A stretch of 64,000 nucleotides of DNA, from the NCBI RefSeq assembly GCF_003576525.1, contig NZ_QWUA01000008.1, positions 34,154-98,153 on the forward strand. Direction: 5' to 3'. The notes beneath the pieces were generated by a model, which was not told where the DNA came from, ran no database searches, and saw only the letters and a list, made by a program, of their open reading frames with translations. The stretch comes from Rummeliibacillus sp. POC4. Its GTDB lineage: Bacteria > Bacillota > Bacilli > Bacillales_A > Planococcaceae. The position numbers and the translations under genes are program-made. Position 1 is the first letter of the stretch. Every line of letters starts with the position of its first letter. Positions 8,962-19,177 of this stretch are shown here, one piece after another.

Positions 8962-9483
8962 ATGGCAAATATTAAAACTGTATTAGATAAATTAAAAAGT
9001 CAATTAGATGAGAACTTAACTAGACTTCATCCTAGAGGGTTATTAGACAGAGACGATAAAAATATTCTACGAGAAGAATGTATTTTTAAAGAGCCTGCAA
9101 CAGAAGGCGAGATTAATTCTTTAGAAATAGAATTAGGTATAACTATTCCTTATGATTATAGAGAATTTTTATTACATCATAATGGCATGACATTGTTTAG
9201 TACATATCTTGTTGAATATAAATTTTATGGCTTGGACGAAATTCGTGAGAATTTCTTAATTGTACAAGAAGATCGCGAAGAAGATGATCTTGAACCAACA
9301 AAAGATTATCCTATCGGCCAATTCCCGGATGCTGGATATATAATAATGGACGCGCGTAAGCTTAAAAAGCATTCTTCGCAAGGTGCAATTTATGTAGGAC
9401 ATATAATGCCCGAGGCGACAGAAGAATCGTTTGTAACTTTTGTTGAGAATGTTATAGAAAACACTGGAGAATTTTTCTGGTAA
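8962..9483 (+). CDS. SMI1/KNR4 family protein, possible orphan immunity protein
   Basis: A 173-residue SMI1/KNR4 (SUKH) domain protein. The family signature is EGEINSLEIELGITIPYDYREFLLHHNG (residues about 51-78, quoted in part: IPYDYREFLLHHNG), followed by YKFYGLDEIRE. SUKH proteins in bacteria frequently neutralise polymorphic toxins, but the family is broad. AGAGGTGAG precedes the ATG at 8962. The only toxin-like sequence nearby is the decayed fragment just upstream, so this gene may be a left-over immunity gene. No signal peptide or membrane segment. Confidence 0.85.
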   Translation: MANIKTVLDKLKSQLDENLTRLHPRGLLDRDDKNILREECIFKEPATEGEINSLEIELGITIPYDYREFLLHHNGMTLFSTYLVEYKFYGLDEIRENFLIVQEDREEDDLEPTKDYPIGQFPDAGYIIMDARKLKKHSSQGAIYVGHIMPEATEESFVTFVENVIENTGEFFW

Positions 9484-9510
9484 GAGTCTATATCAATAAC
9501 ATTCCTGCAG

Positions 9511-9559
9511 TGTTCCCAGTTCCTTATAGAACGTGAAGTTATATGATGAACTGGGAACA
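9511..9559. repeat. Long perfect inverted repeat
   Basis: Arms TGTTCCCAGTTC (9511-9522) and GAACTGGGAACA (9548-9559) match over 12 bp, with a 25-base loop. There is no T-run after it, so it is not a typical terminator. It lies between the SMI1 gene and the ASCH-like gene. Confidence 0.7.
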
Positions 9560-9633
9560 AGATGATAATCTGAAATCAAAAATAGCTTTTAAATTACTAT
9601 GAAAGTATTTTTACTTTGGGAGGAAATGATAAC

Positions 9634-10173
9634 ATGAAAATAATATTGAGCTTCCAACCACGTGTATTTCCAGCGTTATGTAGTGGGCTAAAACAATTTG
9701 AGTATAGAAGGCAATTTCCAATTGGAAAAATAGAAGCGTATATTTATCTAAGTAGCCCAGTGAAGTCTATTGTAGGAAAGATAACTTTTTCTGAAAAAGA
9801 AAAAATCAATGATTTACTATTAGATGATAAGATTACAAGTGAATGGAAAACTGTTGGTAGATTAAAACTTCATCAAGAAGAGGGAGCTAAATATGTTATT
9901 CCAATTGAAAAAATTGAAATTCTTAATAAGTTTGTTTCATTAGATGACGCACGAAAAATAGAACCGAATTTTTTTGCTCCTCAAACTTATTGTTATCTTC
10001 GTAAAGTACCTACCTTGGATAATTATTTAGAGCAACTAGAAACTAAGGAGTTAGTCAGTATTAAGGAATATTCAAGAGAAAATTTCTTAGGTCTATTATG
10101 TAACGAAATCTATGAAAGACCCGATTTCATAGATAAAAGTGAAGAGATATTAGGGAGTAAGGTAAAGAGATAA
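9634..10173 (+). CDS. ASCH/PUA-like domain protein
   Basis: A 179-residue protein of unassigned function. The N-terminal part (ILSFQPRVFPALCSGLKQFE, then YRRQFP, AYIYLSSPVKSIVGKITFSE) looks like the ASCH/PUA-like fold, which includes RNA-binding and nucleotide-sensing proteins. This is pattern recognition, not a search result. The TTG at 9616 is in frame, but the ATG at 9634 follows GGGAGG (9618-9623) and is preferred. It is part of the accessory island between lepA and hemW. Confidence 0.65.
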   Translation: MKIILSFQPRVFPALCSGLKQFEYRRQFPIGKIEAYIYLSSPVKSIVGKITFSEKEKINDLLLDDKITSEWKTVGRLKLHQEEGAKYVIPIEKIEILNKFVSLDDARKIEPNFFAPQTYCYLRKVPTLDNYLEQLETKELVSIKEYSRENFLGLLCNEIYERPDFIDKSEEILGSKVKR

Positions 10174-10399
10174 CAAGATAACAAGTTATTTCAAAGCTGA
10201 ATTAATGGTTTTATCATTTTTTTTATAGTTTTTCAAAAAGAATTGTCAAAACCCTAGACGCAAATAGGTTTTATGGGTAAAATAGTATTAGGTAAAATGA
10301 AATGATATTAATTCTCAAAATAAGTAATATAAAATATAGTAGTATTTTGAAAAATTACTTAGTGATTATTTATGGGTATTTTTCATTTACTACATTAGT

Positions 10400-10421
10400 T
10401 TTACACTATTAGTACAGTGTT
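10400..10421. promoter_or_regulatory. Inverted repeat upstream of small gene, possible operator
   Basis: ACACT...AGTGT with an 8-base centre inside TTTACACT-ATTAGTAC-AGTGTTAAA, starting about 46 bases before the small gene at 10446. No regulator recognised. The stretch 10174-10399 is AT-rich and I see no gene or known RNA in it. Confidence 0.25.
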
Positions 10422-10445
10422 AAATGTAAATAAAGGAATGATAAA

Positions 10446-10616
10446 ATGGTATTAAATGAAGAAGTAGATTACCTAGAGCGTTTAATGAAAACGATTGAAA
10501 ATAATCTAGATGCATTTGAAGGACATATCGATCATATGCAAAAAAAATTAGATGAAATAAAAAAGCAAGATAACATATATGATGTACAACATTTGCAACT
10601 TAAAACTGCTATTTAG
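10446..10616 (+). CDS. Small helical hypothetical protein (56 aa)
   Basis: ORF of 56 residues starting MVLNEEVDYLERLMKTIENN, charged and probably helical or coiled coil throughout (LERLMKTIE, HMQKKLDEIKK). AAAGGA (10432-10437) lies eight bases before the ATG, and a possible terminator follows at 10627. No family recognised. The clear ribosome binding site and flanking signals support it as real despite its size. Confidence 0.55.
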   Translation: MVLNEEVDYLERLMKTIENNLDAFEGHIDHMQKKLDEIKKQDNIYDVQHLQLKTAI

Positions 10617-10626
10617 CCAAATTACT

Positions 10627-10653
10627 GAAGCGAAAACAAATGCTTCTTTTTTT
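10627..10653 (+). terminator. Probable terminator after 56-aa gene
   Basis: Short stem GAAGC/GCTTC with a ten-base loop, followed by seven Ts. Weak stem. Confidence 0.5.
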
Positions 10654-10808
10654 ATTTGAAAAAGATATATGCTTCCTTTCTAATAAATAGCGGTCAAATA
10701 ATCGCTCCTATTTTGCCTCTTACTGTATGAAAAAATTTCCTAAAATAGTCACTTTTTTTCGGTTAATTTGAATGGAATTATGAAATAATATAGCTGGAGG
10801 CGATTGCT

Positions 10809-11039
10809 ATGAAAAATATTGAAAAGATCAAAGACACTCATAAATGTTTTAATTGTGGTCGTGTATTTGAATGGAAAGGTGTATATTTTAACCCACCCAT
10901 CACTTCTGAAACGGTAAGTGCTTCAAGAGAAATGGCTGGTAACGTCGCAAAAATTACTTTTACTGACAAGGACGCAATTGAAGTAGAAGTTGCATGTGAT
11001 GAATGCTATAATTTGAATCGATTTGAATATTTAAAGTAA
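10809..11039 (+). CDS. Small zinc-ribbon-like hypothetical protein (76 aa)
   Basis: A 76-residue protein with two CxxC pairs, CFNC (residues 14-17) and CDEC (64-67), consistent with one structural zinc site. Between them is a beta-rich segment (AKITFTDKDAIEVEVACDEC). CTGGAGG precedes the ATG and a strong terminator follows. The family was not recognised. It sits alone between the island and hemW. Confidence 0.7.
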   Translation: MKNIEKIKDTHKCFNCGRVFEWKGVYFNPPITSETVSASREMAGNVAKITFTDKDAIEVEVACDECYNLNRFEYLK

Positions 11040-11048
11040 TACATAAGT

Positions 11049-11082
11049 AAGCCGTATGTGAATTCAGCATACGGCTTTTATG
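11049..11082 (+). terminator. Terminator after 76-aa gene
   Basis: Stem AAGCCGTATG (11049-11058) with CATACGGCTT (11068-11077) and a following T tract. Confidence 0.85.
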
Positions 11083-11220
11083 ATAACGTTTTTAGGGTGC
11101 AATGATGTTGTTTCCTAAAAAATACGGGAAATTTTGATAATAGCGTATAATCCTTTACACTATACATAATGTCAATTGATAAAAAGTTTATGGAAAGATA
11201 ATTTGAAAGAGGGTTTTAGA

Positions 11221-12354
11221 TTGGCTAGAGGTATTTATATTCATATTCCATTTTGCCATCAGATTTGCAACTATTGCGATTTCAACAAGGTATTTTTCAA
11301 AAATCAGCCAGTCGATGAATATATAGAATCGTTAGGTGAAGAACTGCGACTATGGGCAGCAGAAAGTGATTTTCAAAGCATTGAAACAGTATTTTTAGGT
11401 GGAGGGACACCAACATCATTATCACCTACACAATTGAAAAGATTATTGACCTTAATACATATGTATATACCAATGGAACATGTCACAGAATTTACATCAG
11501 AAGCAAATCCGGACGAACTAACTAAAGAAAAGCTAGAAGTGCTCTATAATGGCGGTGTCAATCGGTTAAGTTTAGGTGTACAAGCCTTCCAAGAAGACTT
11601 ATTAAGAAAACTAGGAAGAACCCATTCAAATAAACATGTTTTTCAAACAATTGAAGAAGCTAAGAAAATAGGTTTCAAAAATATTAGTATCGACCTGATG
11701 TATGGATTACCTGGTCAAACAATGGAGCAATGGAAAGAAACTTTAGATATAGCATTTTCACTTCGGTTGCCACATTACTCAGCGTATTCATTGATCGTGG
11801 AGCCCAAAACTATTTTTTATAATCTCATGGCAAAAAGAAAATTACGATTACCAGGCGAAGACTTAGAAGCTGAAATGTATGATGTATTAATGCAACAAAT
11901 GGAACAGCATGGCCTTCATCAATATGAAATTAGTAATTTTAGTAAAGAGGGTTATTCTTCTCTTCATAATCGTATTTATTGGGATAATGATGAATACGTT
12001 GGGCTTGGTGCCGGAGCGCATGGGTATAGTAAAGGAATCCGTTATTCAAATCATGGTCCACTAAAAAAATATATGGAAGCTATTGCAAACGGGGATAAGC
12101 CGATTCATGAAACACATACTGAAACAAAGCAAGAACGTATTGAAGAAGAGTTGTTTTTAGGTTTACGCAAAACAGAAGGCGTAAGCAAAAAACATTTCTT
12201 TACCAAATTTAATTGCACAATAGAAAGTATTTATGAAAAACAGATACAGGAGCTATTGAAAACAGAACTCATTGCTATCGAAGGAGACTATATAAAACTA
12301 ACCCGTAAAGGACGTTTTGTTGGAAATGAAGTATTTGAAGAATTTTTGCTATAA
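11221..12354 (+). CDS. hemW: HemW, radical SAM family heme chaperone
   Basis: A 377-residue radical SAM protein, long misannotated as coproporphyrinogen III oxidase. The cluster motif is CHQICNYC (CX3CX2C) near residue 12, followed by GGGTPTSL and the HemW C-terminal domain. HemW inserts heme into respiratory proteins. The frame is open to a TTG at 11176, but the TTG at 11221 lies seven bases after GAGGG and gives the family N terminus MARGIYIHIPFC. It lies just upstream of hrcA, as in Bacillus. Confidence 0.93.
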   Translation: MARGIYIHIPFCHQICNYCDFNKVFFKNQPVDEYIESLGEELRLWAAESDFQSIETVFLGGGTPTSLSPTQLKRLLTLIHMYIPMEHVTEFTSEANPDELTKEKLEVLYNGGVNRLSLGVQAFQEDLLRKLGRTHSNKHVFQTIEEAKKIGFKNISIDLMYGLPGQTMEQWKETLDIAFSLRLPHYSAYSLIVEPKTIFYNLMAKRKLRLPGEDLEAEMYDVLMQQMEQHGLHQYEISNFSKEGYSSLHNRIYWDNDEYVGLGAGAHGYSKGIRYSNHGPLKKYMEAIANGDKPIHETHTETKQERIEEELFLGLRKTEGVSKKHFFTKFNCTIESIYEKQIQELLKTELIAIEGDYIKLTRKGRFVGNEVFEEFLL

Positions 12355-12369
12355 ACCTATGCATTTCCG

Positions 12370-12398
12370 TTGACATCATAATATAGAGGTGATAAATT
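12370..12398 (+). promoter_or_regulatory. hrcA operon promoter
   Basis: TTGACA (12370-12375), 17 bases, TAAATT (12393-12398). Predicted start of transcription is a few bases before the CIRCE element. Confidence 0.7.
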
Positions 12399-12408
12399 AA
12401 TAATTGTA

Positions 12409-12435
12409 TTAGCACTCCTCTATCGTGAGTGCTAA
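12409..12435 (+). promoter_or_regulatory. CIRCE operator (HrcA binding site)
   Basis: Perfect TTAGCACTC, nine-base spacer, GAGTGCTAA. HrcA dimers bind this element and repress the heat-shock operon, so hrcA-grpE-dnaK is autoregulated and induced by protein misfolding. Confidence 0.98.
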
Positions 12436-12453
12436 CAACGAGAGGTGATGATC

Positions 12454-13467
12454 ATGCTAACAAATCGACAGTTGCAAATTTTGCAAGTAATCATAGATGA
12501 CTTCATAGCGACAGCACAGCCAGTAGGGTCTCGCCAAATTGCGAAGAAAGATGGGATGACCTTTAGTGCAGCTACCATTCGAAATGAGATGGCTGATTTA
12601 GAGGATCTAGGTTATTTGGAAAAAACGCATACTTCTTCCGGGCGAGTACCTTCAGAAAAAGGCTATAGATTTTATGTGGATCATTTGTTAAAGCCTCAAG
12701 TTATTACTACTCAAGATATCAAAACCATCCAATCTTTGTTTCAAGATCGGATGATGGAAACGGAACAGGTGATTCGTAAATCTGCAGCTATTTTATCGGA
12801 TTTGACGACATATACTTCCATTATTTTGGGTCCAGATGTTCAGCTTCATAAAGTAAAACAATTTTCAATTGTTCCTTTAACAGCTGACTCAGCCGTGGCT
12901 ATTATTGTTACTGACAATGGTCATGTTGAAAACCGCTTGATTTCAATACCGAAGAATTTCTCACCTTCGGATATTGAAAAAGTCGTGAACATTTTAAATG
13001 ATCGACTTGTCGGTGTTCCGCTTGAGCAGCTTCATAATAAGCTTGAGCAAGAGGCAGCGGCAGTGATTAAACAACATATAGGCACTTATGATGGCCTGCT
13101 ATCGTCAATCTTTGATATTAACAACTATCAAGGAGAAGGTAAAATATACTATGGTGGAAAGACGAACATGCTTAACCAGCCAGAATTCCATGACTTAAAT
13201 AAAGTCCGAATGTTAATGGAACTAATGGAGAAGACAAGTCAAATTCAAACGATTTTCCCATTAGATGAACAAGGTATTCATATTCGAATAGGCTCTGAGA
13301 ATAATCACTTAGCTATGGAAGGTTGTAGTGTTATTACTGCGTCTTATTTAATTGGTACAGAGCAAAAAGGATCTATTGCTATCATCGGTCCTACACGGAT
13401 GGATTACAAAAGAGTAGTTTCAATATTAGATTTTATGTCAAATGAGATTACGAAAAGAATCCGGTAA
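12454..13467 (+). CDS. hrcA: Heat-inducible transcription repressor HrcA
   Basis: A 337-residue repressor with an N-terminal winged helix (MLTNRQLQILQVIIDDFIAT) and the HrcA regulatory domain. It binds the CIRCE site directly upstream and needs GroE for activity in B. subtilis. In-frame GTG (12445) and ATG (12448) overlap the ribosome binding site AGAGGTG. The ATG at 12454 has proper spacing and the conserved start. First gene of hrcA-grpE-dnaK. Confidence 0.97.
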   Translation: MLTNRQLQILQVIIDDFIATAQPVGSRQIAKKDGMTFSAATIRNEMADLEDLGYLEKTHTSSGRVPSEKGYRFYVDHLLKPQVITTQDIKTIQSLFQDRMMETEQVIRKSAAILSDLTTYTSIILGPDVQLHKVKQFSIVPLTADSAVAIIVTDNGHVENRLISIPKNFSPSDIEKVVNILNDRLVGVPLEQLHNKLEQEAAAVIKQHIGTYDGLLSSIFDINNYQGEGKIYYGGKTNMLNQPEFHDLNKVRMLMELMEKTSQIQTIFPLDEQGIHIRIGSENNHLAMEGCSVITASYLIGTEQKGSIAIIGPTRMDYKRVVSILDFMSNEITKRIR

Positions 13468-13493
13468 CGATCGACATTAGAGGAGGATGACAA

Positions 13494-14096
13494 TTGTCTC
13501 AGACAAGAGAAGAAAAAGAGCAATTAGTTGAAAATGAAGAAAAGTCAACTGTAGAAAATTCTGATGAAACTTCAGTAGATGAAACAGTAGAAAACGAAGA
13601 AACAACTACTGAAGAACCAACGGAAGAAAATGTATCCGAAGAACAACCAGATGAACTAGCGCTGTTAAAAGAAAAGCTAGCACAAGAAGAAGAGCGTTAT
13701 ATACGTTTACGCGCCGATTTCGACAATTTAAAACGTCGTAACCAAATTGACCGTGTAGCACAAGAAAAGTATCGTGCTCAAAATTTATTAACTGATTTAT
13801 TACCAGTGTTAGATAATTTTGAACGTGCGTTACAAGTAGAGGCAACAACGGAAGATGCCAAATCGATGAAACAAGGAATCGAAATGGTTTACCGTTCATT
13901 AATAGAAGCTACAAAAAAAGAAGGCTTAGAACCAGTTGCAACAGAAAATGTACAATTTGATCCGAATATTCATCATGCAGTAATGCAAGAAAAAGATGAC
14001 TCAAAAGAATCAGGAATTGTGTTACAAGAATTGCAAAAAGGTTATATGCTAAAAGATCGCGTACTCCGACCAGCAATGGTTAAAGTTAATGAATAA
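13494..14096 (+). CDS. grpE: GrpE nucleotide exchange factor of DnaK
   Basis: A 200-residue GrpE with a long acidic, low-complexity N-terminal stretch (about 60 residues rich in Glu and Thr), a coiled coil and the C-terminal beta domain (LEPVATENVQFDPNIHHAVM). It promotes ADP release from DnaK. Start is TTG at 13494, seven bases after AGGAGG (13481-13486). No closer conventional start fits. Confidence 0.96.
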   Translation: MSQTREEKEQLVENEEKSTVENSDETSVDETVENEETTTEEPTEENVSEEQPDELALLKEKLAQEEERYIRLRADFDNLKRRNQIDRVAQEKYRAQNLLTDLLPVLDNFERALQVEATTEDAKSMKQGIEMVYRSLIEATKKEGLEPVATENVQFDPNIHHAVMQEKDDSKESGIVLQELQKGYMLKDRVLRPAMVKVNE

Positions 14097-14128
14097 ATCA
14101 CATCATAATTTGATGAATAGAAATCTAG

Positions 14129-15970
<1,842 letters not shown>

Positions 15971-16137
15971 GAGTGCTAAACGCGCCTGTAAGCCACGAAG
16001 AGCATTGGAAGGCCCGAATCGAAAGTATCTTTTAAACTTTCGACTGAGGGACTGAAATGACACGAGGGGCTGGCGCGAGAAGCCGGATTATAAGAGTGCT
16101 AAACGCGCGAGTTTAGCCGCGCGGAAAGCCTGACTAT
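15971..16137. repeat. GC-rich structured repeat element between dnaK and dnaJ
   Basis: A 15-base sequence GAGTGCTAAACGCGC occurs twice, at 15971-15985 and 16094-16108. Each is followed by a related TAAGCC/TTAGCC-CG stretch. Between them are a hairpin TCGAAAGT/ACTTTCGA (about 16019-16043) and a possible closing helix CGCGCC/GGCGCG. The second copy forms its own hairpin CGCGCG...CGCGCG. The block is visibly richer in G and C than its flanks. No coding potential. Function unknown; it may be a dispersed genomic repeat or a structured RNA. Confidence 0.6.
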
Positions 16138-16160
16138 TCATCGTAATAAAGAAATATTGA

Positions 16161-16196
16161 AAAGCCAAAGACCGCTCTCGGGCTTTGGCTTTTTAA
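16161..16196 (+). terminator. Terminator separating dnaK from dnaJ
   Basis: Stem AAAGCCAAAG (16161-16170)/CTTTGGCTTT (16183-16192), inner CCG/CGG, then a T-run. Confidence 0.9.
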
Positions 16197-16258
16197 ATTA
16201 AAGTTCTTCTAGAAAAATCGAATATGAGAAAATAAAAGATACTCGCAAAATATTACTT

Positions 16259-16286
16259 TTGCCATATTATCGATACATGATACAAT
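16259..16286 (+). promoter_or_regulatory. dnaJ promoter
   Basis: TTGCCA (16259-16264), 16-base spacer, extended TG and TACAAT (16281-16286). No CIRCE is present here, so dnaJ and the downstream genes can be transcribed independently of HrcA. Confidence 0.7.
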
Positions 16287-16318
16287 AATAATTATGTGAA
16301 TAGAGCGGAGTGTGGAAG

Positions 16319-17449
16319 ATGGAAAAACGCGATTACTACGAAGTCTTAGGTATTGCAAAAACAGCATCTAAAGATGAAATTAAAAAAGCATATCGTAAAC
16401 TATCAAAAAAATACCATCCTGATTTAAACAAGGAACCAGGGGCAGAAGAAAAATTCAAAGAAATTGCAGAAGCCTATGAAGTATTGAGTGATGATCAAAA
16501 ACGTGCTCGATATGATCAATTTGGACATCAAGATCCAAATCAAGGCTTCGGAGGTTTCGGAGGCTTTAGTGGTTCTGAAGGCTTTGGAGGCTTTGAAGAT
16601 ATCTTTAGTTCATTCTTTGGTGGTGGCGGAAGAACTCGCCGCGATCCGAATGCACCACGTAAAGGCGACGATCTTCAATACCGAATGACAATTAGCTTTG
16701 AAGAAGCTGTCTTTGGTAAAGAAAAAGAAATTGAAATTCCTCGAGAAGAAACTTGTGAAACTTGTCATGGTACTGGTGCTAAACCAGGAACTTCAAAAGA
16801 AACATGTTCATACTGTAATGGATCTGGTCAAACATCAGAAACAGTTAACACACCATTTGGTCAAATGGTTAACCGTCGCACATGTAGCCACTGTCAAGGT
16901 ACAGGTCAAATCATTAAAGATAAATGTTCAACATGTCATGGTGCAGGTACTGTTAAAAAACGTAAGAAGATTAAAGTCAACATTCCAGCAGGTGTGGATG
17001 ACGGCCAACAATTACGTTTAAGTGGTCAAGGTGAAGCAGGTATAAACGGTGGTCCAGCAGGGGATTTATACATTGTGTTCCATGTCCGAGCTAGCGATAA
17101 ATTTGAACGTGATGGTGATGATATCTATTTAGAATTACCAATCACATTCCCTCAAGCTGCCCTTGGTGATGAAATTGAAGTGCCGACAATCAATGGCAAA
17201 GTGAAAATGAAAATACCTGCAGGTACACAATCAGGTGATCGTTTCCGTTTGAAAGGTAAGGGTGTCAAAAACGTTCATGGTTATGGTACAGGTGACCAAC
17301 ATGTCATTGTTCAAATTAAAACTCCGAAAAAACTTACGGAAAAACAAAAAGAATTACTACGTGAGTTCGCTAATGTTTCAGGTGATATTCCTGAGGAACA
17401 AAGTAGCTCATTAATTGATAAGTTAAAGAAAAAATTTAAAGGTGAATAA
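16319..17449 (+). CDS. dnaJ: Chaperone DnaJ (Hsp40)
   Basis: A 376-residue type I DnaJ with a J domain ([20 protein letters not shown] and HPD), a Gly/Phe-rich linker (about 75-110), and four zinc repeats CxxCxGxG ([32 protein letters not shown]), then the peptide-binding C-terminal domains. It stimulates DnaK ATPase activity. The ATG at 16319 is preferred over an in-frame GTG at 16310 because GGAG (16307-16310) then has eight-base spacing. Confidence 0.97.
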   Translation: MEKRDYYEVLGIAKTASKDEIKKAYRKLSKKYHPDLNKEPGAEEKFKEIAEAYEVLSDDQKRARYDQFGHQDPNQGFGGFGGFSGSEGFGGFEDIFSSFFGGGGRTRRDPNAPRKGDDLQYRMTISFEEAVFGKEKEIEIPREETCETCHGTGAKPGTSKETCSYCNGSGQTSETVNTPFGQMVNRRTCSHCQGTGQIIKDKCSTCHGAGTVKKRKKIKVNIPAGVDDGQQLRLSGQGEAGINGGPAGDLYIVFHVRASDKFERDGDDIYLELPITFPQAALGDEIEVPTINGKVKMKIPAGTQSGDRFRLKGKGVKNVHGYGTGDQHVIVQIKTPKKLTEKQKELLREFANVSGDIPEEQSSSLIDKLKKKFKGE

Positions 17450-17467
17450 TTAGAGGAGTGATTGTAA

Positions 17468-18412
17468 GTGAAATGGTCGGAATTATCCATCCATACTACA
17501 AATGAAGCTGTTGAACCTATCTCAAATATATTGCATGAGGCCGGTGCAAGTGGAGTTGTAATTGAAGATTCAGAAGATCTTATCAAAGTTCATGAAAATG
17601 AATTTGGTGAAATATATGATTTAGATCCATCCGATTTCCCAGTAGATGGAGTAATTATAAAGGCGTACTTACCTGTCACAAGCTTTTTAGGAGAAACAGT
17701 AGAAGAAATCAAACTTGCAATCACTAATCTGATTAATTTTGATATTAATATAGGTGCCAATGAAGTTTCTATTAGTGAAGTGAACGAAGAAGAATGGGCA
17801 ACTGCTTGGAAGAAATATTACCACCCAGTGAAAATCTCCAATCGCTTTACAATCGTTCCGACATGGGAAATGTATGAACCGGTTGATAGTGATGAACTAA
17901 TCATTGAATTAGATCCCGGAATGGCATTTGGTACAGGGACTCATCCTACTACAGTTATGAGTTTGCAAGCACTTGAAAAATATATTACAAAAGATTCTAC
18001 AGTTATTGATGTAGGGACTGGCTCTGGTGTGTTAGCAATTGGAGCAGCTATGTTAGGTGCAAAACATATTCATGCACTTGACTTGGATGAAGTAGCTGTG
18101 AAATCCGCTAAATTAAATGTTAAGCTAAACAAAGTTCAAGACCATATTGATGTAGTACAAGGGAATTTATTGAATACGGTAAAAGAACCTGCTGAAATTG
18201 TTGTCGCGAACATATTAGCGGAAATTATTATGACTTTTACTGATGATGCATATACGGTTGTTAAACCAGGTGGATATTTCATCACATCAGGTATTATCGA
18301 AGCAAAAAAAGAAGATGTGAAAGCATCTCTTGAAAAAGCGGGCTTTTTGATTGAAGAGGTTATGATGATGGAAGACTGGGTTACAATTGTTTCACGCAAA
18401 GCTGAAATTTAA
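17468..18412 (+). CDS. prmA: Ribosomal protein L11 methyltransferase
   Basis: A 314-residue SAM-dependent enzyme that trimethylates L11. The substrate-recognition domain is at the N terminus. The catalytic domain contains [14 protein letters not shown], the SAM motif [20 protein letters not shown] and [13 protein letters not shown] start at 17468 after AGAGGAGTG. It follows dnaJ by 18 bases and precedes rsmE by 12, one operon. Confidence 0.96.
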   Translation: MKWSELSIHTTNEAVEPISNILHEAGASGVVIEDSEDLIKVHENEFGEIYDLDPSDFPVDGVIIKAYLPVTSFLGETVEEIKLAITNLINFDINIGANEVSISEVNEEEWATAWKKYYHPVKISNRFTIVPTWEMYEPVDSDELIIELDPGMAFGTGTHPTTVMSLQALEKYITKDSTVIDVGTGSGVLAIGAAMLGAKHIHALDLDEVAVKSAKLNVKLNKVQDHIDVVQGNLLNTVKEPAEIVVANILAEIIMTFTDDAYTVVKPGGYFITSGIIEAKKEDVKASLEKAGFLIEEVMMMEDWVTIVSRKAEI

Positions 18413-18424
18413 TGGAGTGTACTT

Positions 18425-19162
18425 ATGCAAAGATATTTTATCAACGAATCATTTGACAATGAATTAGCCATCATCGTCGGGGATGACGCTCACCATATAA
18501 CGAAAGTCATGCGAATGCGTGCTGGCGATGAAATTATCGTCGTACATAATGGTGAAGCAACCATTTGTGAAATTGCAAATCTAACTGAAGAAGGAGTGCA
18601 TGTGAAAAAAACAACACGTACACTCCGTTCTCCAGAACTTCCGATTCATGTAACGATTGCTTGTGGTTTACCTAAAGGTGATAAGCTAGATTTAATTGTT
18701 CAAAAGTCAACAGAGCTTGGAATGTACTCTTTTATACCTTTTGAGGCGGAACGCTCAATTGTAAAATGGGATTATAAAAAAGGCAAAAAGAAACAAGAAC
18801 GTTTGCAAAAGATTGCAAAAGAAGCAGCTGAACAATCGCATCGTACACATATTCCGACAATTGAAGAACCTATTAGTTTTAAAAAACTTTTACAAGAAGT
18901 AGAAAACTATGATGTAGTCTTTCTTGCGGATGAAGAAGATGCGAAACAAGAAGTACGTACGAGATTTGCCGAACAACTAAAAAAGGTGTATGATTATAAA
19001 TCAATGCTTGTTATCTTCGGTCCAGAAGGTGGAATTGCCCGCGAAGAGGCACAAGCTCTACAACAATTAGGATGTCAGTGCATATCACTAGGACCTAGAA
19101 TATTACGAGCAGAAACAGCACCTTTCTATGTGCTTTCTGCTATTTCTTATGAATTTGAATGA
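18425..19162 (+). CDS. rsmE: 16S rRNA (uracil(1498)-N3)-methyltransferase
   Basis: A 245-residue SPOUT-fold methyltransferase with an N-terminal PUA-like domain (MQRYFINESF, HHITKVMRMRAGDEI) and the knot motif GPEGGIAREEAQ and ISLGPRILRAETAPFYVLSAI near the C terminus. It modifies U1498 of 16S rRNA. Part of dnaJ-prmA-rsmE-mtaB. Confidence 0.96.
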   Translation: MQRYFINESFDNELAIIVGDDAHHITKVMRMRAGDEIIVVHNGEATICEIANLTEEGVHVKKTTRTLRSPELPIHVTIACGLPKGDKLDLIVQKSTELGMYSFIPFEAERSIVKWDYKKGKKKQERLQKIAKEAAEQSHRTHIPTIEEPISFKKLLQEVENYDVVFLADEEDAKQEVRTRFAEQLKKVYDYKSMLVIFGPEGGIAREEAQALQQLGCQCISLGPRILRAETAPFYVLSAISYEFE

Positions 19163-19177
19163 AAGAGGTGAGCAGCC

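Noticed and set aside
10174..10445. Riboswitch or CRISPR-like repeats in the AT-rich spacer
   Set aside because: Only short chance inverted repeats are visible; no regular spacing and no known aptamer pattern.
15971..16102. GAGTGCTAA copies after dnaK as further CIRCE operators
   Set aside because: Only one arm is present in each copy; the matching TTAGCACTC is missing, and the nine bases are part of a longer repeat. A true CIRCE needs both arms.
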